Translations under genes and position numbers: made by a program
The notes under the pieces: model-generated
What the model was told of the DNA's origin: nothing
Seen by the model: only the letters and a program-made list of their open reading frames with translations
The model's database searches: none
Part shown: positions 8,376 through 17,614 of the stretch, piece after piece
Position numbering within the stretch: position 1 is the first letter of the stretch
Layout of the letters: every line of letters begins with the position of its first letter
Source of the DNA: Psychrobacter sp. BI730
GTDB taxonomy: Bacteria; Pseudomonadota; Gammaproteobacteria; Pseudomonadales; Moraxellaceae
Length of the DNA: 64,000 nucleotides
Assembly: GCF_013414195.1 (NCBI RefSeq)
Contig: NZ_JAATTV010000001.1
Span: forward strand, 230,452 to 294,451
Direction: 5' to 3'

Positions 8376-8891
8376 TTAAATAAGCTCCACTTGCCCCACT
8401 CTAGAATAGGCACGGTTAAAGTAAACCAACCCTTCATCAGTTCCGCCTTGTGGCTCAGCCTGATTGATGGCGACAACGCGACACATAAAGACGCTATGCG
8501 TGCCGACTTCTTGAATTTGTTCAATCTCACAATCAAAACTGACCAAGGCATCCTCCAGTACAGGAGCGCCTGTTTGTAATTGTGTCCAAGAACCATATTC
8601 AAACCGTTCTTCTGAACACAGTTTAGAGGCAAAAGCATTGGACAGCTGCTCATGTTGCGCGCCTAACACATTCACACTCAAAATTTTATTTTCTAGAAAG
8701 TAGCTATGTGACCGAGACGTTTGATTCATACAGACAAGCAAGGTCGGCGGTGTGTCTGTAACACTACATACTGCCGATGCTGTAAACCCATGTACGCCCG
8801 TTTCACCTGATGTGGTCACCACATTGACCGCAGTCGTTAGCAAAGACATGGCATCTCTAAAGTCGGTCGCGTCAATCCTATCTTCAATCAT
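8376..8891 (-). CDS. Flavin reductase family protein linked to the MesD/MesX locus
   Basis: This 171-residue protein matches the flavin reductase-like FMN-binding family (HpaC/RutF type), which reduces FMN or FAD with NAD(P)H for partner monooxygenases. Typical segments are FRDAMSLLTTAVNVVTTSG, GFTASAVCSVTDTPPTLLVC and FVSFDCE, followed by the VFMCRVV strand. The frame extends upstream to a TTG, but the ATG at 8889-8891 has AGGA upstream and gives the family-length protein. It lies 92 bases after mesD on the same strand. Because MesD activity needs oxygen and MesX in characterised relatives, supply of reduced flavin to MesX is an attractive inference, not shown here. Confidence 0.85.
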   Translation of the reverse strand: MIEDRIDATDFRDAMSLLTTAVNVVTTSGETGVHGFTASAVCSVTDTPPTLLVCMNQTSRSHSYFLENKILSVNVLGAQHEQLSNAFASKLCSEERFEYGSWTQLQTGAPVLEDALVSFDCEIEQIQEVGTHSVFMCRVVAINQAEPQGGTDEGLVYFNRAYSRVGQVELI

Positions 8892-8983
8892 TGCTTCAAT
8901 CCTGAGAAACGTTAAAAAATTGTGCTTCAATTTTAGTTTTGCAAGGGAAATTCTTTAAATAGAATTTCCTAAACAGCTAAACT

Positions 8984-10012
8984 CTAAGCAGTCAGCTCTT
9001 GACGAACGATTTGAGCACCAGCGCTTAATGCCGCGAGCTTACCACGTGCGACTTGGCGAGACAAAGGTGCCATGCCGCAGTTGGTCGCAGGATACAGCTT
9101 GTCAGCATCGACAAATTGTAGCGCTTTGCGTAGCGTATCTGCCACCTCTTCCGGTGTCTCGATAGTGTTGGTTGCCACATCAATGGCACCGACCATCACT
9201 TTTTTACCACGAATCAATTCAATCAGATCCATAGGTACACGTGAGTTTTGACACTCCAGTGAGATAATATCAATTTTCGACTGTTGCAGTTTAGGGAACG
9301 CTTTTTCGTATTCGCGCCACTCTGAGCCCAGTGTCTTTTTCCAATCGGTATTGGCTTTGATGCCATAGCCGTAGCAAATATGGACAGCTGTCTCACATTT
9401 CAGGCCTTCAATGGCGCGCTCTAAAGTCGCAATACCCCAGTCGTTTACATCATCAAAGAACACATTAAATGCAGGCTCATCAAACTGGATAATATCGACG
9501 CCAGCCGCTTCTAATTCTTTTGCTTCTTGATTCAGGATTTTAGCAAATTCCCAAGCCAGTTTTTCACGGCTTTTATAATGACTGTCATATAACGTATCAA
9601 TCATCGTCATCGGCCCTGGCAACGCCCATTTGATTGGCTGATCGGTTTGCTGACGTAAAAACTTGGCATCATCAACGAACACGGACTTCGGGCGACTCAC
9701 CGCACCAACGACTGAGGGCACGCTCGCATCATAACGATTACGGATTTTGACCGTCTCACGCTTCTCAAAGTCAACACCATCAAGGTGCTCGATGAACGTA
9801 GTCACAAAATGCTGACGGGTCTGCTCGCCATCACTGACAATATCAATTCCTGCATGCTGCTGCTCTTGCAATGAGACGCGTAGCGCATCTTGCTTGGCTT
9901 CAAGCAACTGCTCGCCTTCTAACGCCCAAGGTGACCAAATTTTCTCTGGTTCTGCTAGCCAAGACGGTTTTGGTAAGCTGCCAGCGGTAGACGTCGGTAA
10001 TAATAGTTTCAT
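8984..10012 (-). CDS. mesD: Core methionine synthase MesD
   Basis: The 342-residue protein corresponds to the catalytic C-terminal half of cobalamin-independent MetE and lacks the folate-binding N-terminal domain. Zinc ligands of MetE are visible: H and C in TAVHICYGYG (near residue 211), E or C in SLECQNSRV and C in PATNCGMAPLSR near residue 310. GPMTMIDTLY and FDEPAFNV are further MetE-like motifs. Neighbouring DUF1852 identifies it as the MesD family, reported in aerobic bacteria to make methionine without methyl-tetrahydrofolate or cobalamin and to need DUF1852 and oxygen. The methyl donor is unknown. It follows mesX by 54 bases in one operon. The ATG has AGAAGA upstream. Confidence 0.92.
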   Translation of the reverse strand: MKLLLPTSTAGSLPKPSWLAEPEKIWSPWALEGEQLLEAKQDALRVSLQEQQHAGIDIVSDGEQTRQHFVTTFIEHLDGVDFEKRETVKIRNRYDASVPSVVGAVSRPKSVFVDDAKFLRQQTDQPIKWALPGPMTMIDTLYDSHYKSREKLAWEFAKILNQEAKELEAAGVDIIQFDEPAFNVFFDDVNDWGIATLERAIEGLKCETAVHICYGYGIKANTDWKKTLGSEWREYEKAFPKLQQSKIDIISLECQNSRVPMDLIELIRGKKVMVGAIDVATNTIETPEEVADTLRKALQFVDADKLYPATNCGMAPLSRQVARGKLAALSAGAQIVRQELTA

Positions 10013-10066
10013 ACGATTTATCTTCTAATTAATTTATTTTTTATTATGTTGATGAGTGATGCTCAG

Positions 10067-11104
10067 TTAAGCGGCTTGCTTCCTAGCCGTTTTCTTGTCA
10101 GCGGCTTCTTTTTGAGCAGTATCGCCTGTTACATCATAGTTTGCAGCCCATTCCTCAAGGATGGTTTGATACGGCTTGATAAAATGCGTCTCAGTAAATC
10201 TGCCTTGGGTCACTGCCATCTGACTGCGTTCAGCGCGGTCATAGACTACTTGAGTCAATGAATAATCTTGGTAATTCAGGCTAGGTTGATACACTTGTCC
10301 AGCGCTTGAGTTGGCGTTGTAAATCTCAGGACGGTAGATCTTTTGAAAGGTCTCCATAGTACTGATTGCACTAATCAGCTCAAGATCGGTGTAATCACTT
10401 AGCAAATCCCCTGCAAAATAAAACGCTAATGGCGCGGCGCTACCCTCAGGCTTAAAATAACGTACCGTTAAGCCCATTTTATGAAAGTAGTCGTCGGTCA
10501 ACGAGTATTCATCCTGCTTGTATTCAATGCCCAATACAGGATGCTGATTGACAGTACGGTAGTAAGTCTTGCTGGTTGACACGCTCAGGCAAATCACAGG
10601 TTTTTTGTGAAAATGAGCATTGTAAGCTTCTGAATTCAATAAGTATTGAAACAGCTTGCCGTGCAACTCACCAAAATTATCTGGTGTTATGGATGCTAGG
10701 TTTTTGTCGCGATGCTCTGGTAACACAATACTAAAATCATAATCACGTACGTAAGATGAGAAACTGTTGCCAACCATCCCGTCGATACGCTTGTTTTCTT
10801 TATGATCCACAATCGTTGTTTTTAGCGTTTCGATAATAGGGAACGTCTGACCATTGCCTTTAACATCCAGATCGACAGAGATGATATCAACTTCAACAGA
10901 ATAACGATCTGCTGTCAGATTGTCCCAATGCGCCAATGCATTGAATCGATTATTGATCATATTTAACGTTTTGCGTAAGTTCTCTTGGCGGTGCTCGCCG
11001 CGTGCCAAATTTGCAAAGTTAGTCGTCAGACGCGTGCTATCTGCAGGCTGATAGTTTTCGTCAAAACGAATGTGCTTAATTGAACAATTGAATTCTTTAC
11101 TCAT
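10067..11104 (-). CDS. mesX: MesX (DUF1852), partner of MesD
   Basis: This 345-residue protein is a DUF1852 member, recognised by its N-terminus (FNCSIKHIRFDENYQPADST), the segment ARGEHRQENLRKTLNMINNRFN and strict placement beside mesD. DUF1852 (MesX) is required for MesD-dependent methionine synthesis in aerobic bacteria. Its chemistry is not established; an oxygen-dependent step producing or delivering the methyl group is one possibility. The C-terminus ends in an alanine/lysine-rich tail (about 20 residues). It is the first gene of a probable mesX-mesD-flavin reductase operon, and a candidate MetR site lies about 105 bases upstream. The start has only a weak GGA-containing Shine-Dalgarno. 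Confidence 0.92.
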   Translation of the reverse strand: MSKEFNCSIKHIRFDENYQPADSTRLTTNFANLARGEHRQENLRKTLNMINNRFNALAHWDNLTADRYSVEVDIISVDLDVKGNGQTFPIIETLKTTIVDHKENKRIDGMVGNSFSSYVRDYDFSIVLPEHRDKNLASITPDNFGELHGKLFQYLLNSEAYNAHFHKKPVICLSVSTSKTYYRTVNQHPVLGIEYKQDEYSLTDDYFHKMGLTVRYFKPEGSAAPLAFYFAGDLLSDYTDLELISAISTMETFQKIYRPEIYNANSSAGQVYQPSLNYQDYSLTQVVYDRAERSQMAVTQGRFTETHFIKPYQTILEEWAANYDVTGDTAQKEAADKKTARKQAA

Positions 11105-11209
11105 GGTGATCCGCTACCTTATTTATCTGAGATAAAACCAAATCTTTGTATGAGGTGAATCATACCGAAATCTAAACATGAATAAAAACGATACAATTTA
11201 AACATAAGA

Positions 11210-11222
11210 TGAATTTCATTCA
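11210..11222. promoter_or_regulatory. Candidate MetR operator upstream of mesX
   Basis: TGAATTTCATTCA at 11210-11222 fits the E. coli MetR consensus TGAA-N2-T/A-N2-TTCA exactly. It is centred in a longer inverted repeat, AAGATGAAT at 11206-11214 and ATTCATCTT at 11218-11226. It lies about 105 bases before mesX, where an activator would bind. Regulation by MetR is inferred from the motif and from the gene function. Confidence 0.55.
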
Positions 11223-11349
11223 TCTTCCTGAAAATTAGATATATAAAGGAAATTGAATAGCAGAAGTTTTGAGAATTCATTTAACGTATAACTAACCCCT
11301 TCCCATACTGGCGGCGAAGAAGGCTTTTATACTGCTTAAGAGTATTTGA

Positions 11350-11382
11350 GGCATAAAAAAAGGATACCGTAGTATCCTTTTT
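11350..11382 (-). terminator. Intrinsic terminator after the short-chain dehydrogenase
   Basis: An 11-bp stem pairs 11357-11367 with 11372-11382 around CGTA. The minus strand continues in a T-run. It lies 32 bases beyond the stop at 11414 and separates this gene from the mesX promoter region (11105-11350), which otherwise contains only the MetR-like repeat. Confidence 0.85.
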
Positions 11383-11413
11383 CATCGTATTCAAAGCTAA
11401 TAATAAATCGATT

Positions 11414-12301
11414 CTAGTGATGCTCACCCGGTAAAATTCTAGCAAAGGCACGCTGAGCAATATTTGGTTTTTTATCACTCGTCAATCCAGCACGAGTACT
11501 TGGGAAAATACGATAACCCATCGATTGAATACCAACGTTAATAGCTGGTGCTAATGAATAAGTCGCTGAGGCAAATTTGCCCATGTTACTGGCAATACTG
11601 TTTGGTTTATGGACAATCGCTTTGGCAACCATCATCGCCGCCTCATCCGGCATAAGCGCAGGCATGTAGCGGTATAACTTAGTTGGCTCAATCATCGGCG
11701 TACGCACCAACGGCATAAAGATATTGGTAATCGTGACATTATCGCCTTTTACTTCAGCAGCCAAGCAGCGACTAAAGGCATCCAATGCCGATTTTGAAGC
11801 GACATAAGCGGCAAAGCGCGGGCTATTCGCCAGCACACCAATCGATGATATATTAACAATTTGACCAGTCTGACGTTCAATCATCGTCGGCAAAAATCCA
11901 AGCACTATTTTAACCGCGCCAAAGTAATTGATATCCATGGTACGCTCAAAATCATGGAAGCGATCTATAGACTCGTGTACCGAGCGGCGAATTGAGCGAC
12001 CAGCGTTATTAACCAAGACATCTACATGACCGAAATCTGCCAAAATTTGCGCGCTGACTTTTTCTATATCATCCATATTGGTCAGATCACAAGGGTAATA
12101 AGTAGCTCTACCACCAAGCTCCTCGATACTGTCTTTCACGGCTTTTAATTTGTCTTCAGTACGTGCCAACAAAATCACATGAGCACCGCATTCACTGAGC
12201 AAATAGGCCGTACGCTCACCAATACCACTTGATGCCCCTGTGATAATAACATGCTTATCTTTGACTGCTTTGCTGATTGCTTTTTTTGAGGGATTGGCCA
12301 T
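11414..12301 (-). CDS. Short-chain dehydrogenase/reductase
   Basis: This 295-residue NAD(P)-dependent oxidoreductase has the classical SDR features: cofactor loop ITGASSGIGERTA near residue 20, NNAG near 100, the catalytic serine in NISSIGVLA and the YxxxK pair in YVASKSALDAF. An arginine in the second strand (ARTEDKLKA) suggests NADP(H). The sequence after the active site (PLVRTPMIEPTKLYR, then MPDEAAMMVAKAI) resembles bacterial acyl-CoA or lipid reductases of the type often named after acyl-CoA reductases, but no substrate can be assigned. AAGGA lies upstream of the ATG. It is probably monocistronic, with a strong terminator after it. Confidence 0.88.
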   Translation of the reverse strand: MANPSKKAISKAVKDKHVIITGASSGIGERTAYLLSECGAHVILLARTEDKLKAVKDSIEELGGRATYYPCDLTNMDDIEKVSAQILADFGHVDVLVNNAGRSIRRSVHESIDRFHDFERTMDINYFGAVKIVLGFLPTMIERQTGQIVNISSIGVLANSPRFAAYVASKSALDAFSRCLAAEVKGDNVTITNIFMPLVRTPMIEPTKLYRYMPALMPDEAAMMVAKAIVHKPNSIASNMGKFASATYSLAPAINVGIQSMGYRIFPSTRAGLTSDKKPNIAQRAFARILPGEHH

Positions 12302-12469
12302 AAAAGATCCTTTTCGTAAATGATACTTCCGTTAATGTTCGCCTAAAGCATAACAAATATAATTGGATTGAAGTTAATAAATAAGCCGTAAAATGCATTT
12401 AATATCATGAATATTAGCAGTTAGGTATTTATTATCAAGTGTATTGCTTAAACTGACCGTTTTTTCTTG

Positions 12470-13501
12470 CTATTCGTGCGCCTGCAAAAAAGTCTCGACC
12501 ACTTTAAATTGCCCAACCGTACTTTCTTCACCATACATCGCCTGTCTAAAGGCGTTAGAATTTGGAATGCCTGTCGTATACCAAGCGATATGTTTGCGAG
12601 CGATGCGGCAGCCTGAGTACTCCCCGTAGAAATCATAAAGCTCTTGCAAATGGGCCAGTACGATCTCTTTTATCTCACTAACGCTCGGTGCCTCTAGGCG
12701 CTCGCCAGTACGCAAAAAATGCTCAATATCACGAAATATCCACGGCTGACCTTGTGCAGCACGCCCAATCATCACCGCATCACAGCCAGTCATCTCATAC
12801 ACGTGTTGAGCTTTTTGTGCGCTATCGATATCGCCATTGGCAATAACAGGAATGCTAATGCTTTCTTTGACTTCGCGTATTAGCTCATAGCGTGCACTGC
12901 CTGTGTACATGTCTTCACGCGTACGTCCATGAATAGCAATTGCTGCAATGCCGGCCTGCTCAGCACGCTTGGCGACTCGTAAGATGTTTTCACGACCGTT
13001 TTCAAAACCCAGACGTGTCTTTAGCGTGACAGGTGCATCAACGGCATTGACCGTTGCATCTAGTAATCGCGCGACCAAATCCTCATCTTGCAACAATGCA
13101 GAGCCTGCCAGCTTACGACAAACTTTTTTGGCCGGACAGCCCATATTGATATCGATAATCTGTGCACCATTATCAATCTGATATCGTGCCGCTTCAGCCA
13201 GTTTGTCCGGCTCAGCACCTGCTATCTGTGCCGAAATAGGCGCAATCTCATTGTCAAAATTGGCACGGTATAAGGATTTTTTGCGCGCATAAAGGGCCGT
13301 ATCAGCGATGATCATTTCACTGACCGCATGACCTGCGCCAAATGATTTGCACAATCGACGAAAAGGATTGTCCGTCACGCCCGCCATCGGTGCGACCATT
13401 AGACGGTTTTCAATCGTCAGGCCACCGATATTTAATGGCTGCAACAATGGATGATCAGACAAAGTCGAGGATAAAGGTGAAATGGGAAAATCAATAGACA
13501 T
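12470..13501 (-). CDS. dusB: tRNA-dihydrouridine synthase B
   Basis: DusB uses FMN and NADPH to reduce uridine to dihydrouridine in the tRNA D-loop. The match to E. coli DusB is strong along the whole length: VAPMAGVTDNPFRRLC, INMGCPAKKVCRKLAGSAL with the catalytic cysteine of the GCPAKKV segment, IHGRTREDMYTG, PVIANGDI, MIGRAAQGQPWIFRDI and YSGCRIARKHIAWY. At 343 residues it has about 20 extra residues at the N-terminus. In many proteobacteria fis follows dusB; here no fis is present. An unusual hairpin abuts the start codon and no Shine-Dalgarno is visible. Confidence 0.95.
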   Translation of the reverse strand: MSIDFPISPLSSTLSDHPLLQPLNIGGLTIENRLMVAPMAGVTDNPFRRLCKSFGAGHAVSEMIIADTALYARKKSLYRANFDNEIAPISAQIAGAEPDKLAEAARYQIDNGAQIIDINMGCPAKKVCRKLAGSALLQDEDLVARLLDATVNAVDAPVTLKTRLGFENGRENILRVAKRAEQAGIAAIAIHGRTREDMYTGSARYELIREVKESISIPVIANGDIDSAQKAQHVYEMTGCDAVMIGRAAQGQPWIFRDIEHFLRTGERLEAPSVSEIKEIVLAHLQELYDFYGEYSGCRIARKHIAWYTTGIPNSNAFRQAMYGEESTVGQFKVVETFLQAHE

Positions 13502-13506
13502 AAGAA

Positions 13507-13538
13507 AACGGCTTGATTTGTAAGGAAAACAAGCCGTT
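13507..13538 (-). promoter_or_regulatory. Hairpin abutting the dusB start codon
   Basis: Arms AACGGCTTG (13507-13515) and CAAGCCGTT (13530-13538) form a perfect 9-bp stem with a 14-base loop. On the dusB transcript the stem ends five bases before the ATG and takes the place of the ribosome-binding site. A role in translational control, or a terminator, is possible. Confidence 0.55.
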
Positions 13539-13622
13539 ATTCTAAGGATTCCTGCGTTTATTGCAAGCGCTTAACATGAATAGCTTGCATAAGCATTACT
13601 CGTTTTTAATAAATCCCATGCA

Positions 13623-15668
13623 TTATTTATCAAGCACACTGCCCTGCTCTAGCGTGATGTCATCATCATGCTCTTGCATGCGCCACGGTAGACTATCAGG
13701 CGATATATTGAGGAAATGTAAATACTTCTCAAACTGATCAATAATGTCATTAATCACTGATTCAGATTTGTAGCCGTATAAGTCATAGGTCTGACCACCA
13801 CGGCGTAGATACACCTCAGCGCGATGATGGTGCTCTTGTGGCAAAGTATCTGCGCTGTCTTCAGTATAATAATCAGGCGCATCATGCTCAGATAAGCGCA
13901 CCTCATACCAAAACTCGACATCGTCACCACGCTGTAGCTCTAATACGGCTCGGTTGTTGACCGCATCATAGTTGACCTCAGTCGTCCAACCTGTTTCTGC
14001 AAATTTAGACGACACCTCCATCATCGAAGGCATAACCACTTCTTTAATATAGCTAAGAACCTTTTCACGCGTTGGCTTATCGGTCATATAATCGATACGC
14101 TCGCGCCATGCAGACGGTTTGAGTAGATGCGGCGGCAGTCTGTTGTCATTACCAAGGCTCTGATTACGATGTCCTTCGATACGCAGCGCACGCCACATAC
14201 CAAACATTGAAATAAGAATAATAATCGCAAATGGTAACGCACTAACGATAGCCGCTGTTTGTAGGGCTTCTAAACCACCTGCAAGTAGCAATACTGCTGC
14301 GACAGCACCTTCAGTCACTACCCAAAAGCTACGCTGCCACCATGGTGTATCACTGCGACCACCTGCCGCTAGCGAGTCGATTACCAATGAGCCAGAATCC
14401 GATGACGTCACAAAAAAGGTAATAATCAATAAAATGGTCAACGACGACACAAATTCAGTAAACGGTAGATTCTCTAACAGTTTAAACAAAGCGATCGCTT
14501 GGTTGTTTTGTACTTCACTGATTAATGAGGTATAACCATCGACCATAATCATATGTAGCGCGGTATCACCAAACACAGAAAACCAGAAGAACGTAAAGAA
14601 CGTTGGCACCAACATCACACCGAGTACAAACTCACGGATGGTACGACCACGGCTGATCTTGGCAATAAACAGACCGACAAAGGGGGCCCATGCAATCGTC
14701 CATGCAAAGATAAATAAGGTCCAGCTACCGATCCAATCGCTATTCTCATACGCTTGTAAGCTAAAGGTACGCTCAACGATATTACCCAAATAGCTGCCTG
14801 TATTTTCCATAAAGGCATTTAGGATAAAAATGGTCGGACCGACAACGAATACAAACAGCATCAACGCAGTTGCCAACAGCATATTCAAAATAGATAAGCG
14901 TTTTACGCCCTTATCCATCCCTGCCAATACCGATACCAATGCCGCGGCTGTCACCAATGCAATGGCAATCACCTGTACGGTCGTATTCACTGGAATGATA
15001 TCTGGCAATAGATAATTGAGTCCCGCATTAATTTGCGATACTGACAAGCCCAAACTGGTAGCAATACCGAACATCGTACCCAATATCGCAAACACATCGA
15101 CCGTATGACCGATAGGGCCATGAATCCTGTCACCAATAATCGGATACAGTGTCGAGCGTATTGATAATGGTAGACCATGACGAAACGCAAAATACGCCAG
15201 TGATAAACCAACAACACCATAAATCGCCCAAATATGAAAACCCCAATGGAAATACGCAATTTGCATCGCCTCCTTTGCCGCGGCGATAGTTTGCGGATCC
15301 GACATTGGCGGACTAGAAAAATGCATCACTGGTTCCGCTACTCCATAAAATAGTAGCGCAATCCCGTAGCCTGCCGAAAACAGCATGGCAAACCATTCAA
15401 GGAATCCGTATTCCGCCTCAGCATGATCAGGGCCCAGCTTGATACTGCCATAAGACGAAAACGCCAGTACAATAATGAACATCAAAAACAGTGCCACTGC
15501 CAGCATATAAAACCAGCCGAATGTCTCAGTCGTAAAACTAAGCACATCACTAAACAGAGCACCCGCTGCTTCAGGGTTAATAGCCGTACCAATGACCAAT
15601 AGCAGCATAATAATTGCTGCAGGTACAAAAACTGGTAATAAAATGGTCGAACGAGGTAATTTACTCAT
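13623..15668 (-). CDS. BCCT family betaine/choline transporter, BetT-like
   Basis: The 681-residue membrane protein is a secondary, ion-coupled transporter of betaine, choline or carnitine. It has about twelve hydrophobic segments and BCCT signatures: GVAEPVMHFSSPP near residue 90, and the tryptophan-rich WTLFIFAWTIAWAPFVGLF followed by IAKISRGRTIREF. The last 170 or so residues form a hydrophilic cytoplasmic domain, as in E. coli BetT (677 residues), where it senses osmotic stress. The frame extends to a TTG at 15686, but the ATG at 15666-15668 follows a GAGGA box and starts the family-like N-terminus. Together with the ABC system at the left edge it gives the cell two osmoprotectant uptake routes. 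Substrate preference is not determined. Confidence 0.9.
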   Translation of the reverse strand: MSKLPRSTILLPVFVPAAIIMLLLVIGTAINPEAAGALFSDVLSFTTETFGWFYMLAVALFLMFIIVLAFSSYGSIKLGPDHAEAEYGFLEWFAMLFSAGYGIALLFYGVAEPVMHFSSPPMSDPQTIAAAKEAMQIAYFHWGFHIWAIYGVVGLSLAYFAFRHGLPLSIRSTLYPIIGDRIHGPIGHTVDVFAILGTMFGIATSLGLSVSQINAGLNYLLPDIIPVNTTVQVIAIALVTAAALVSVLAGMDKGVKRLSILNMLLATALMLFVFVVGPTIFILNAFMENTGSYLGNIVERTFSLQAYENSDWIGSWTLFIFAWTIAWAPFVGLFIAKISRGRTIREFVLGVMLVPTFFTFFWFSVFGDTALHMIMVDGYTSLISEVQNNQAIALFKLLENLPFTEFVSSLTILLIITFFVTSSDSGSLVIDSLAAGGRSDTPWWQRSFWVVTEGAVAAVLLLAGGLEALQTAAIVSALPFAIIILISMFGMWRALRIEGHRNQSLGNDNRLPPHLLKPSAWRERIDYMTDKPTREKVLSYIKEVVMPSMMEVSSKFAETGWTTEVNYDAVNNRAVLELQRGDDVEFWYEVRLSEHDAPDYYTEDSADTLPQEHHHRAEVYLRRGGQTYDLYGYKSESVINDIIDQFEKYLHFLNISPDSLPWRMQEHDDDITLEQGSVLDK

Positions 15669-15847
15669 GAAAGATAATATCCTCAAAAGTTGACGATGCC
15701 TTTTTATAGAAAATTTTTAATTAAGGCAAAGATTAGAAAATGTGTGTGAATGGTTATAATAATTATCACACTCTTTTCCAAAACCCTAGACAAGCGTTCA
15801 ACTCGTAACATGACTTTAACGAATGTTACATGACTATTACCAAGAAA

Positions 15848-15877
15848 ATAAAAAAGGCAGCTTGCTAGCTGCCTTTT
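15848..15877 (-). terminator. Intrinsic terminator after the HIT gene
   Basis: A perfect 11-bp stem pairs 15852-15862 with 15867-15877. The minus strand then has TTTTTT. It may also act for transcripts on the other strand. Confidence 0.85.
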
Positions 15878-15979
15878 GATTGTATATGTATTTTTTTAGT
15901 GATTTATAATCTATAAATGCTCGCTAATTCGTAAATACCAATACTTTTTATACCTAAACAGAAGCACTCTGTTTCCTGA

Positions 15980-16420
15980 CTAGGCATCAATCACTGCCGC
16001 CAACTTCTTCGCAATATCTGCCAAATCATTGTTGTCGGCTTGGGTCACTGCATGACGTCCCAACTCATGGATACTTGATGGAATGAGATGTACATGGTAA
16101 TGAAAGACCGTTTGACCTGCTTGTGAACCATTTAACTGCATTTGGATAATGCCTTCACGCTCAAACACTTGACGCTGTGCTTGCATAACCTTTTTAGAAG
16201 TCATCAGGACAGCAGCGGCATATTCTGGCTCAAGATCTACCAAATCTACCGCTTTTTGCTTGGGTATCACCAATACATGACCTTCGGCTTGCGGCATGAT
16301 ATCCATAAAGGCGAGCGTTTTATCATCTTCATACACTTTATGATACGGAATATCACCATCTAGCATTTTGGCAAAGATATTATTGTCGTCATAAGTAGTC
16401 TGTTGATTCAATTCAGTCAT
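15980..16420 (-). CDS. HIT family nucleotide hydrolase (HinT-like)
   Basis: This 146-residue protein carries the histidine triad HYHVHLIPSS near residue 107, the active site of HIT enzymes that cleave nucleoside phosphoramidates or dinucleoside polyphosphates. The N-terminal half (FAKMLDGDIPYHKVYEDDKT, LAFMDIMPQAEGHVLVIPK) is characteristic of the HinT branch. A good AAAGGAAAA Shine-Dalgarno lies eight bases before the ATG. It stands alone with its own terminator. A housekeeping role is likely. Confidence 0.93.
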   Translation of the reverse strand: MTELNQQTTYDDNNIFAKMLDGDIPYHKVYEDDKTLAFMDIMPQAEGHVLVIPKQKAVDLVDLEPEYAAAVLMTSKKVMQAQRQVFEREGIIQMQLNGSQAGQTVFHYHVHLIPSSIHELGRHAVTQADNNDLADIAKKLAAVIDA

Positions 16421-16646
16421 TACTTTTCCTTTAAGAGTTTTATTATTAGTTAATTAATAGCTCAATAGCTATCCAAAATAGATAAAAGCATCTGTCATAT
16501 AGTGGACGAAATATAACTTTAGTACAAGTCAGTATGACAACCGAATTTGAAAAATATCAAGCCATATTCCAACCATGCTAGCTCACTAATTTATTGGCGA
16601 GTCATGCCCTTAAAATGTTATATTAATCCTCTATTTTAATAACGCT

Positions 16647-17408
16647 ATGTTTATGGATTTGCCTACTTTGCCAACTCAACCAGATATGGATAACACTACC
16701 GCAACCCTTGATAATCAGGAAGAACACTCTGATATTGAGAGTGAAAGTGGTACTCAAACCATTGATCCGAACGCTATCATATTAGCAGAAGCATTGACTG
16801 ATAAAGCCATCAGCTGGCAGATACACAATTGTAAAATTATAAAGAAGACTGTCACGCAAGATTTGCCATTGCCTTTTTTGTATCATTATGACAGTTTAGA
16901 TGATGCGATCAAACAAACGCACCCGCTTACTCCTGAGCTACTAATTCAATTCAATACACCCATGTCAGCTCATGAAGCTGCCAAATTAATCGGCATTGAC
17001 GAGGAGCTGCTGACCAGCCCTTGGCATGTGAAAATTATCGGCTCATTGGTGGTATTTAGTGAGGCATTGCAATTGGCTGTACGCCTACATTGGACCAATA
17101 CGGGTAAAGAGACGCAGCAGGTATATATTAAAGATGCTGCCGACGCTATTATTGCCGCTTTTAAAGACTGGCAGTTTTTTGGTCGTGTAGACGTCCTGTA
17201 TAAAAACACTAAGCAAATATTAATTAGTATTGACGAGCAAAACCCCAATACGCAAGCACTACCTGCCGAATCATTGCTGACGATTGAAGCTAGTGGCGAT
17301 TATCAACAGCTACTGGCTACTCATGCGCTTGCAGCCATTGTAAAACTAGAAGCAGACAAAGCCGATCTTCCTTGGTTTGACAAAGCCATATTAGAACGTA
17401 TTGAATAG
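16647..17408 (+). CDS. Hypothetical protein, possibly conserved in the genus
   Basis: I do not recognise this 253-residue protein. It begins MFMDLPTLPTQPDMD, then has an acidic, serine/threonine-rich and probably disordered segment to about residue 50. The rest is a compact alpha/beta sequence without signal peptide or membrane helix. The Shine-Dalgarno is weak, so the start might be the second ATG two codons on. It stands alone before ilvD. Codon use resembles that of its neighbours, which supports a real gene. No function is proposed. Confidence 0.65.
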   Translation: MFMDLPTLPTQPDMDNTTATLDNQEEHSDIESESGTQTIDPNAIILAEALTDKAISWQIHNCKIIKKTVTQDLPLPFLYHYDSLDDAIKQTHPLTPELLIQFNTPMSAHEAAKLIGIDEELLTSPWHVKIIGSLVVFSEALQLAVRLHWTNTGKETQQVYIKDAADAIIAAFKDWQFFGRVDVLYKNTKQILISIDEQNPNTQALPAESLLTIEASGDYQQLLATHALAAIVKLEADKADLPWFDKAILERIE

Positions 17409-17614
17409 ATGTTTTGAATAACTGTTTTTTTGCTCATCGCTTGTGATTATTAATTCGTTATTATTAGCATATTGTTTTTAGTTATTCATATCTAATGGTA
17501 TGGTAACGAATTAGTATTATTCACTAGTACTCACTCTCTATAAAAAGCACACTATCCCTATTAAAACTGAGGGTGCACATTTTAACAACCCCGCCTATTT
17601 GTAAGGAATATCAC

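Noticed and set aside
11281..11478. 65-residue minus-strand frame
   Set aside because: It crosses a clear terminator and overlaps the 3' end of the short-chain dehydrogenase in another frame.
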